From: Tetmemena sp. SeJ-2015
Lineage: Eukaryota > Ciliophora > Spirotrichea > Sporadotrichida > Oxytrichidae
Direction of reading: 5' to 3'
NCBI GenBank assembly: GCA_027382625.1
Contig: JAJKFJ010006834.1
Coordinates: 1 to 17,193, forward strand
DNA length: 17,193 bases
Shown: in pieces, positions 10,396-17,193 of the stretch
How positions within the stretch are numbered: the stretch's first letter is position 1
Layout of the letters: each line of letters begins with the position of its first letter
Notes under the pieces: generated by a model
Told to the model about the DNA's origin: nothing
Seen by the model: only the letters and a program-made list of their open reading frames with translations
Databases searched by the model: none
Program-made: the position numbers and the translations under genes

Positions 10396-10902
10396 ATGAA
10401 AGAAATGGCAATAGGAAAGAATCTGACAAACAAGATCAATAAAGACACTATAACCTATCTGATAGCAAGACGAAGTAAGAAAACCTTTAATATTTTACAA
10501 TAATTATGATTATTACTTTTGCGTTTAGCTAATATTTACGTCTTATTAAAATGTATTAATAGGCAAAATATATGACTTTATAAATGACGATTTTGAGCAC
10601 AAGAGGTCTTTTAGTGCTCATCGTTTGCAATATCGGTCTGTGATTCATGATGGCAACACTGAAGATAGTGAAAGTGATGTCTACAACACAGAAATGAAGG
10701 TAAGTCTTAAATTTAAGTTTTCGATTAGCTTAAAGATGATATCTAGTGTATGAATGGCAGCAAGGATGAACAAAAATTATGGGAAATAGAAATTCTTATC
10801 TATAAAAATAAAAGCAGTCAGAATGCTAAGGACGAGGAAAACTCTCATGTAAAATAATAGTCAGCACCAATAAAGCTAGAAATTTGTATTTCCACTATTT
10901 GA
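10396..10902 (+). CDS. Small charged protein, three exons, unknown function
   Basis: Exons 10396-10474, 10563-10699 and 10729-10902 add up to 390 nt, exactly 130 codons including TGA, with no frame repair needed. The 129-residue product begins MKEMAIGKNLTNKINKDT, continues with SKIYDFINDDFEHKRSFSAH and an acidic TEDSESDVYNTEMK, and ends IKLEICISTI. TAA and TAG are read as glutamine in exon 3. There are no membrane segments and no known motif; the balanced acidic and basic content argues for a real soluble protein. The second intron is very secure. The first (88 nt, donor GTAAGA, acceptor TTAATAG) is inferred from phase. I cannot assign a function. Confidence 0.65.
10475..10562 (+). other. Probable 88-nt intron
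   Basis: The donor is GTAAGAAAAC and the acceptor is TATTAATAG. It interrupts a codon after its first base; removal gives R-S-K-I-Y-D in frame. An earlier acceptor at 10528 would lead to a TGA within 15 codons, so this one was preferred. Confidence 0.55.
10700..10728 (+). other. 29-nt spliceosomal intron
   Basis: It begins GTAAGTCTTAAA and ends TTCGATTAG. Removal joins NTEMK to LKDDIQCMNG in frame. Length and base composition match the intron at 6107-6135. Confidence 0.8.
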
Positions 10903-11320
10903 ATTATCTAAATCACCTAATCGTATTTGACCCATAATCCTTTTTTTTATTATCAAAATATGCAAAATCTTCCAATCTTTTTATAAAGAAGTAAGACTCA
11001 AGCATTGTATTGAAATCTGGCTACTTTTTGAGAAAATTGGTATTTTTCATAATATATTTTATGCTAAATAGTGATTTGTAATTTTAATGAAAAAAGCGGA
11101 TGAAGAGGAATGACTCCTCCTATTAAATTAATATAATTTGATTTACGATATATTATAAGATTGAAATTAATTCCTAAAATTAATTTTCGCAAGTCTCATT
11201 TCAAATTAATTTTAAAAGAAAGTAACCAACAGATAAAGAGAAAGAAAGTAGAAATGAAAACGAAATAAATTCTAAATAAAAATCTAAGCAATCTCTTTGT
11301 CTCCGCTCACCATCAGTCAC
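10903..11320. other. AT-rich intergenic region
   Basis: About 420 bp of low-complexity AT-rich DNA with T and A runs. No supported gene or repeat is visible. It presumably holds the terminator of the upstream gene and the promoter of the small gene at 11321. Confidence 0.4.
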
Positions 11321-11503
11321 ATGTCCTCACGCGAGTATGAAGTCCAGATAAAATAGCACAAGGGAAAGAAAGGTTCCATCGAAGATGTCTTCATTAAAAC
11401 CACCAGTAAAATGAGAGTGAATAGTGAAGGAAAGAAGGAGAGCTAAACTCCTCTTCCTCTTCTATTACAACAGTAAAACCCTTAAAATATTATAAAAATA
11501 TGA
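11321..11503 (+). CDS. Small basic protein, 60 residues, hypothetical
   Basis: ATG 11321 to TGA 11501-11503 gives 60 residues with four TAG/TAA codons read as glutamine. The N-terminal 40 residues (MSSREYEVQIKQHKGKKGS, IEDVFIKTTSKMRVNSEGKK) have a credible charged composition and locally higher G+C than the flanks. The tail (PLPLLLQQQNPQ) is less convincing and may be untranslated if a splice site is missed. No domain is recognised. It could be a single exon of a longer gene. Confidence 0.4.
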
Positions 11504-12231
11504 TTATTAGTTAGGAATATTACTATCAACTTTTTAATTCTCAAAAGAAATCAATTTTTATTTAGAATATTTTGGGATTTAATTATTTAAAAATTATAAA
11601 TATAGTTTTTTTTTTAACGTTATTTTATTAAAATTAGTTAACTTTATCTTTGCAGTCTTCTTTATCTCTTGGGCAAGCAAACTCAGTTTTATGGGCCATT
11701 ATCTATTATCATTTAAAACTATTTTGAGGTTTTATAGCTAAAGAATAAAGTATTAAGTTCGAATTAAAGGCTATGGAAGAAAATAAATTATATAAATGAA
11801 GAGAGGCTTCCTGGATATTAAATAGCATATGGATTATATTTTTAAATTAAATCTGGTTTTTGAGTTAATGTTTGTTCCTTGATTATTTAAGAATTTAATA
11901 TGTTTAGTAATTTACTTGCTTGCATTGTCATTAATGTAGTTAAGAGTTTATATTAATGAATTTTAGTTTCAGATTAGGTTAATTTGAAAGCATTTTTGTA
12001 TAAGCTTTACTTTTTATTGATAATTTTGATCAATATAATATAGTTAGAAGATATTTTTAGAAATTAAATTGCAATGCGAATGATTTTAAAAGATCCGATA
12101 TTTGTCCCTAATTTTTTATTATTAGCTAACTAAGTCAATTTATATAAGCTGAGGAATTTCACCTTTGGATCTTTAATGATATTATCAGAGAATTTAATAA
12201 AAAAGAGAGTTAGATTATATCTTAAATTAAA
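11504..12231. other. AT-rich intergenic region, no gene seen
   Basis: About 730 bp, very rich in A and T, with long T and A runs (for example around 11606-11617). No frame shows protein-like composition. I see no repeat or RNA gene. Confidence 0.4.
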
Positions 12232-12517
12232 ATGGAATAAATCGTGACTGTTGAAGTGTGTCCAATTTAAATAATGAATATATCATTAGTTCAGCATCAA
12301 ATTTTTAGAACTTATTATCCTGCGGCTTTTGAGGGTGAAGCTCAGTAAAGAGTTGCAAGCAACACAGGTTTAAAAGAAGAAGATGATGAAGAGGGGTGCG
12401 TGCAACATATCTTGCAGCAGTGGGTTCTATGAAGATGATTAAAAAGAAACTCATATTACTTTTAGATATGATATCCAACAAGCTAAAGATCAGGAGGTGA
12501 ATCGTGTATTCAAATGA
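12232..12517 (+). CDS. Small acidic protein with one frame change, unknown function
   Basis: ATG 12232 opens MEQIVTVEVCPIQIMNISLV, continues YYPAAFEGEAQQRVASNT and GLKEEDDEEGCVQHILQQW. At the GGG run 12422-12424 the frame must move by one base, giving FYEDDQKETHITFRYDIQQA and KDQEVNRVFK before TGA 12515-12517. With one base of the run skipped the product is 94 residues. Both halves have clear protein composition, and the codons are richer in G+C than the surroundings. Without the frame change the first half ends at TGA 12430. I do not recognise the family. A single-base sequencing error is the simplest reading, but a true frameshift or mutation is possible. Confidence 0.55.
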
Positions 12518-14478
12518 CACCATGTTTCAGACCCCTACTTATTTTTTTTAATTAATCACTGATTTTTATTAAATTCTAAACTATATGTTATGCTTTTGGA
12601 AGATAGAAAAAATAAAAGTCTTTATCATGAATTATTTTTATAGACAAAAGAAAAATTAAAATCTATGCCAGATAAATCCTAACAAATCATAACTTAGAAT
12701 GGGAATACAGAAATAAAAATAATTTTAAAATCAAGGAAATAATCACAAACAAAATAGGAAAAATAAATTCTAGACGCCAGCCATTAAATTTCCTGATTAC
12801 ATTCATTACTTTATTTTGCAATTATTTTCTTTTATAACAATTTTACACTAAAGAATAAATTAACTTATAAACATGCATTCGTTATTTCCAATAAAAATAA
12901 TTTACTATCCAAGAGAAGCCTTTCAAAAGTAAAATAAAATTTTAATCTTTTTGGTATTTAAATTATTTAAATTAAGATAAGTTTAATGAAATGCAAAAAA
13001 ATAAGTTTTTATTTTCTAAATTTTTAGTTTTAAAGATGATTGCAAATAAGTTAAACTTTTTATAAAGACTTTTAAGGCTCTTAATCAATGCTCTTTTTCT
13101 AATTTATACAAAAATTCTACAATAAAAACTAAGAGAGGGTATTAAGTCGTAGAAAATTTTTAATAATATAAAGAAGCGTGCTCAATTTACAATATGATTA
13201 GACCATGGTAGAGATTAAATTTTTAGGATATATAACATTTAAAGTGATGATGATAAAGATTATGAAAGGTGTGTTCACCATAGGTCTCTACATAATGGCC
13301 CAGTAGGATGAATTAAAGTGATATTAATACAAAAATTAATTGATCAAGGATTACTTTTATCATGTATTTCTCTCAATTTTCGATAATTTAACTATCAACT
13401 ATAAACTATTTTGGATTCCAATTTTTATACTATCCATTATATAATATCATTACTTTTTATTTCAACTTCTTAAATCATTTTTAATAAATATTGATTCATA
13501 TTTCATTTAGCTATAAAAATTTCTCACTGATATATAGAAAAAAATAATTTATAAATTAGGCTTGGACTGAATTTAAATTTATAAAAGAACTTTAATACGC
13601 TATAATTAAATTATCTCTTTTATATTTAGTTATTTATAAAAGTAAAACTTAACCTCACTAATTCATTTTAAATTAAATTTTATAAAAATAGTATAGGAAA
13701 TAAAAGCTACCCAGTTTGGTTCAAGTCTACAGATTTATAAATAAGGGATAAAAATAAATCAAATGCAAGATTATTTAAATTCAACAAATAAGAAATGCGG
13801 TATTTAAATCTTAATTTTAAGATTAATGGGGGGGGGAAGGAAGTGCACACCCCCCACTTTTTATCATCAAACTTATGAAAAAATATCAATTTAGGCCAAA
13901 ATCGTCTAAAAATGCCACAAAATTGAGAATTTTTAGCTTTCAAAATTTCCATGACGGTCATAATTTATGATTTCAAATTTTATGAAATGACCTTAAAATT
14001 ATTTCCGAGCTCTATTTGACTCATGAATACAAAGTCTTATGAAGATAATAGAGTTAATATACATATTAATTATGATTCCCCCTTCAGTTTTTAAATGTGA
14101 TTTGATTGTTTTATCATAATTTTTGCAATCTTAACTTGAATATTATTTAAAGATGAATCTGGCAAGTTTAATTATAATAGCCAAGATCGCTATATCTGCA
14201 ATTACATAAAATCACTGCTGTAAACTCATTGATAAACTCTACAACATACTTTAGAGGATCTTACAATTTTATGCACAATTTTTAAGTATAATCAAACAAT
14301 TCATGGTTTAAATAAGTTCTCAAATTATCCAGCTATCTGAAGATTTACTCTCGAGCAGATAACCTCTTTAAAAATAGTTTAGTATAAAGGAATGAAACGA
14401 TCCTTAGTTATTTTTGGGGAATAAAACATAATCTTAACATCAATCAGTCATCAATATTAAATTCAATAAATTATATTA
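12518..14478. other. Long AT-rich region without supported gene
   Basis: About 2 kb of AT-rich DNA. Because TAA and TAG are sense, long open frames occur by chance (for example plus strand from 13205), but their composition is poor in acidic residues and I do not support them as genes. The only distinctive structure is the G/C hairpin at 13828-13855. Confidence 0.4.
13828..13855. repeat. Poly-G/poly-C hairpin in AT-rich DNA
   Basis: A run of nine G (13828-13836) is followed 13 bases later by a run of six C (13850-13855). Together they can form a G:C stem with a short loop (AAGGAAGTGCACA). It is the only such structure in an otherwise very AT-rich 2-kb stretch. It may belong to a dispersed non-coding repeat; alone it has no assigned role. 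Confidence 0.5.
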
Positions 14479-14498
14479 TACGTTCAGCCCCGATTTTT
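14477..14498 (+). repeat. Left terminal inverted repeat
   Basis: This is a 22-nt repeat including the TA flank. It matches the reverse complement of 14784-14805 at 21 of 22 positions. Confidence 0.65.
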
Positions 14499-14803
14499 GA
14501 CTACTGGCTAGGAAGCTAGCTCGTCCAGTAAGTAGCAACTGTTTTTAGTCTTTTTACTGAACTTTAGAGAAGTTGCTTCAAAACCATCCATAATAGGCAT
14601 GTTCAAATCCATTAATTTCCCTACAATTGTGGGATTTAATAAAGTAAAATTACCTTTTTTTTGACATTTTTGTAGCAATACTCGGCCGACAAGGAGCGCT
14701 TACAGTACCAAGTTTTAACCCAGATGGCAACTGCTTCGTCCTCGTTCGTCCAGGCTTTACAGAAGGAAACTCAAAAGTTTTTGAAAAATCGTGGCTGAAC
14801 GTA
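14479..14803. mobile_element. MITE-like element with terminal inverted repeats and TA flanks
   Basis: The sequence TATACGTTCAGCC-C-CGATTTTT at 14477-14498 recurs inverted at 14784-14805 with one mismatch in 22 (C against A). The outer TA on each side (14477-14478 and 14804-14805) fits the TA target-site duplication made by Tc1/mariner (IS630) transposases, leaving a 325-bp element. No transposase is encoded, so it would be non-autonomous and moved by an enzyme elsewhere. The inner right half (about 14680-14770) is more GC-rich and may be a remnant of a longer element. TA-flanked elements are also typical of ciliate internal eliminated sequences, so it may be excised during nuclear development. 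Confidence 0.6.
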
Positions 14804-14805
14804 TA
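14784..14805 (-). repeat. Right terminal inverted repeat
   Basis: This is the inverted partner of 14477-14498, ending in TA. Confidence 0.65.
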
Positions 14806-14950
14806 ATAATATAAATTTTTAAGATCAGCCAAAGGAATAAGCAATTTCCATGGACGATAAATAAGTCTAAGTCCAAAATGAAAGCTTAAAGACGATGTTT
14901 TGCACAATTTATTTGAGAAATAACATAAAAATAGATTTATAGCTTTTTTT

Positions 14951-16103
14951 GAAACTGCCGCTTTTGATGAGCTCGAGAGTCTTTAGTTATTTTTTCACTT
15001 ATGGATTTATTTTGCAGTTGGATTGACTTTATTTAATAAAGAGGAGTAAGTTCTTGCTTACTTGCAGAAATAACTACTAGGGATAATAGCATCTGCATAT
15101 TTATTAGTCTGTGTCCAAGTTGTGGTATTCCTATTTAAAAGGATGGAGGATGTATGCACATAACTACTTTTGCAATAAATCTAATTTTAAATACAAACAG
15201 AAAAAGTTATTCTTCAAATATAAACAATTTTTTTTAAGATTATATTTAGCAGTAAATTTACTTCAAAACCATTGATCATATTTTTGCAAGAGTTTAATTT
15301 CTGACAATTTATCTATTTATATTTGATAAAGATTTAATTTTCGATTTGGAAATTGTTTTCGAATCTTGAATGAGTTCTGCTGGAAATGCAAACAAGATTG
15401 GAAAAAGCATGGTACTGAAATAGCGAGAGACATTTGCATGCTAGCTATTGGAATAAAGTTTTTGATGTAGATGATTGTCCCAATCTTGCTATTAGTTAAA
15501 CTGTATATGTAGCTTCAACTCTACCAAGGCACATTCAATGTGGTCCTAGATTATATTGGAAGAACTATATTGTTTGATCTCTTCGTCGCCTCTTACCAGC
15601 TAGAGCAAAAGTATTTGCAAAGTGGATCAAATTATGTAAGACTATGTTAAAGGATATCTTAAAATAAGAAAATCTACTTTGACTTAATCTGCTATCAAAT
15701 TCTCAGATATCACATAGTGCAGTTCGTAACTAGTGACGACCAAGATTTCTATCGCTTCAAGTATATCATAATTACTCAAGTTTTTATAAAATTTAAAGTT
15801 ATTCTTGGAACAATAGCTGTTCTCGCCTTGCTCATCATCGACAAGGTCAAAGAATACAAACGTATGAAGCAGATTTTACGTAATAGAGTAGACTGGGACA
15901 ATGAAAGCAGACAGTTTTTATAAGAGGGAGGAGATCCGATTCGACTAGCCTAAATGACAGAGGTCTAAAGAAAAATATACATGCAATAGCTGGAGATGAG
16001 GTAGATCATGGAAAGAATAGCAGTTGCCAACATAGAGCCTGGCCAGATACCAAACAGAGACAATTTTATATTCAACATATAATAACCAGAGAACTTGGCC
16101 TGA
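14951..16103 (+). CDS. Membrane-anchored RBR (RING-IBR-RING) ubiquitin ligase, C-terminal part
   Basis: The RING2 module of RBR E3 ligases is recognisable. LCPSCGIPIQKDGGCMHIT (15109-15165) matches the first half, including the GC-x-H with the catalytic-type cysteine. FCWKCKQDWKKHG (15375-15413) matches the second half. RBR enzymes take ubiquitin from an E2 onto that cysteine and pass it to substrate. Two hydrophobic segments follow, about 15432-15510 (ICMLAIGIKFLM, VPILLLVKLYM) and 15792-15846 (VILGTIAVLALLIID). Membrane anchoring after RING2 is known in RNF19/RNF144-type ligases. From 15369 to TGA 16101-16103 a single frame holds for 244 codons with many TAG/TAA glutamines. The tail is polar and glutamine-rich. 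Upstream, ETAAFDELESLQL (from 14951) and a 22-nt intron (15046-15067) precede RING2, with one frame change. RING1 and IBR are not found, so the 5' part is missing or lies beyond the MITE. About 200 nt separates the RING2 halves. Confidence 0.7.
15046..15067 (+). other. Probable 22-nt intron
   Basis: It starts GTAAGTTCTTG and ends TTACTTGCAG, a textbook short ciliate intron with coding-like sequence on both sides (LFNKEE before it). The phase relative to the RING2 frame needs one further base change downstream. Confidence 0.55.
15166..15368 (+). other. AT-rich insertion inside the RING2 domain
   Basis: About 180-200 nt of AT-rich sequence splits the zinc-binding RING2 motif between CMHIT and EFCWKC, a spacing normally of about ten residues. 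Coding-like residues persist on both edges (CNKSNFKYK on the left in another frame, RFGNCFRIL on the right), so the exact borders are unclear. It may be an intron (donor candidates at 15205 and 15252, acceptor candidates at 15290 and 15331) or an internal eliminated sequence. Confidence 0.45.
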
Positions 16104-16203
16104 CTTTAATTATCAAGCGCTTAATTATTCAAAATAGTTTTTTGTATTTTTAATGATGAATACCATATTTTACAAGATAGGGAAATAGAAATTTTAATCA
16201 AAA

Positions 16204-17193
16204 TCATATGGCTGCTGCATTATTTCTTTCATTAATCTTCAAAACAATTTGCTCTACCTTTAACCCAAAGTTCCTCCTTTGATCTCTAGTCTTTGAATTT
16301 TAAGTAGCCAAGACCTATCCATCTCCAAATAGATCCTTCAAAAGTTTGGAGAAGTTCGCTTTCTCATAGTCTGTGACACCCATATCTTGCGAGACTTCAT
16401 GGACGCACACATAAAAAAAGGAGGCATCAATCTGAGAGAACAAGTTTATAAGCTTCAAAACAGACCTATAAACAATATTCAGATAAATAAGGCTCTTACT
16501 CAATTCTAGTTGACAGATGAGCATGCTAGTTTCTCAAAATCAAAAGCAAGACAAACTTCACAATGGCTTTGAAATCCTCAGCCTGAGTTACAAACAGTTG
16601 ATAGAACCACTAATTCAAATCGATATTCCTTTAATTGCACTTCTCATAGACATAGGTAATCTAAAATTGAGTTCACATCGAAAATCCTTTCTTACACAAC
16701 TGTTTGAGCACAAGTACACATAGTTGAGAGGTGAAGCGAATCCTTCTTTGATTATTCTAGCGACGAATATCATAGTCTAAGGATTTTCTGCGCTAGCTTC
16801 TTTGAGCACTTGAATATTCTTGGCCAGTAAGTTTTGCATGAACATGAATATTAGCTTTTGATGGGTTTCTGAAATGAGGCTCACTTCAGCTAAGTCCAAA
16901 TAACTCACAAGCGCTCTCAAAATTTCAGCTGCGAGGAAAGTGATATTGGCCTTCAGTTAGGAAAATTTAAAAATCTTTTTTAAACTTTGAACCAGTCAGA
17001 GCAACTGTCATAGACTTCAACAGAGTTGTAAGAAGAGAAAACATTGAGGAAGCATCGGTGCAAGGTACTGCAGGCTACTTCCCATAGAGACAGACTTGGC
17101 TCAACGGTTCAGTGCAGTGGGACATTTGGTCTATAGTTGCAATCATACTTGAATGCGATATGAAACCAGAGGAATACTACTAGTGTGAAAGTG
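16204..17193 (-). CDS. Helical repeat-like protein, C-terminal part (runs off right edge)
   Basis: The gene ends at TGA 16206-16204, after GLKVEQIVLKINERNNAAAI. Coding-like stretches in order are WEVACSTLHRCFLN (about 17090-17045), KANITFLAAEILRALVSYLD (about 16960-16900), QTMIFVARIIKEG (about 16780-16741), QWFYQLFVTQAEDFKAIVK (about 16610-16555) and EVSQDMGVTDYEKANFSKLL (about 16400-16340). Repeated amphipathic helices of 12-15 residues suggest an ARM or HEAT solenoid. The last helix recalls the end of importin-alpha-like proteins, but this is a weak resemblance. TAG and TAA are used as glutamine. Frame changes are needed near 16982, 16665 and 16505. It converges with the RBR ligase gene, 100 bp away. 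The 5' end lies outside the window. Confidence 0.5.

Noticed and set aside
12305..12523. Minus-strand leucine-rich open frame.
   Set aside because: It is the antisense shadow of the acidic plus-strand gene at 12232-12517.
13205..13900. Long plus-strand frame starting MVEIKFLGYITFK.
   Set aside because: It needs TGA read as sense several times and has few acidic residues; such frames are expected when TAA/TAG are sense in AT-rich DNA.
14650..14907. Minus-strand frame of 85 codons as a gene or transposase remnant.
   Set aside because: It crosses the right boundary of the inverted-repeat element and shows no transposase motif.
1..17193. CRISPR arrays, rRNA or tRNA genes.
   Set aside because: I saw no regularly spaced repeats and no recognisable tRNA arms or rRNA core sequences; the window is eukaryotic.

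Overview
The window looks like ciliate nuclear DNA. Many convincing reading frames run straight through TAA and TAG, which must then be sense codons (glutamine in ciliate codes). Every gene end I can place is a TGA: 620, 4995, 6743, 6909, 10902, 11503, 12517, 16103 and 16204. Introns are very short (29, 29 and 22 nt, plus one of about 88 nt), and intergenic DNA is strongly AT-rich. I cannot name the genus, nor say whether this is germline or somatic DNA.

Layout. (1) 1-508, minus strand: the 5' end of a secreted or membrane protein that runs off the left edge. (2) 620-4885, minus strand: a large AT-rich gene for a helix-rich protein I do not recognise. (3) 4995-10233: a block clearly richer in G+C than its surroundings, with three genes. 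These are an MT-A70 family methyltransferase-like protein (minus), a divergent plus-strand gene for a nuclear-looking coiled-coil protein with one 29-nt intron, and a long minus-strand gene whose core resembles the SecA motor ATPase/DEAD helicase. (4) 10396-12517, plus strand: three small genes without known relatives, the first with two introns. (5) 12518-14478: AT-rich DNA with no supported gene, holding a G9/C6 hairpin. (6) 14479-14803: a 325-bp element with 21/22-matching terminal inverted repeats flanked by TA, like a Tc1/mariner-type MITE. (7) About 14951-16103, plus strand: the C-terminal part of an RBR-type (RING-IBR-RING) ubiquitin ligase with two membrane segments; its RING2 motif is split by about 200 nt. 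(8) 16204-17193, minus strand: the C-terminal part of an alpha-helical, possibly ARM/HEAT-like, protein.

A striking property of the window is that long genes do not stay in one frame. In the SecA-like gene at least five single-base frame changes are needed, mostly at or beside homopolymer runs and in both directions. Uncorrected sequencing errors are the simplest explanation; gene decay or programmed frameshifting are alternatives. Coordinates of the multi-frame genes are outer limits, not one translatable frame.

No operon-like logic is visible. The most interesting part is the GC-rich block, where an apparently catalytically altered MT-A70 protein, a coiled-coil protein and a SecA-like motor sit together. 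Whether they work together is unknown.
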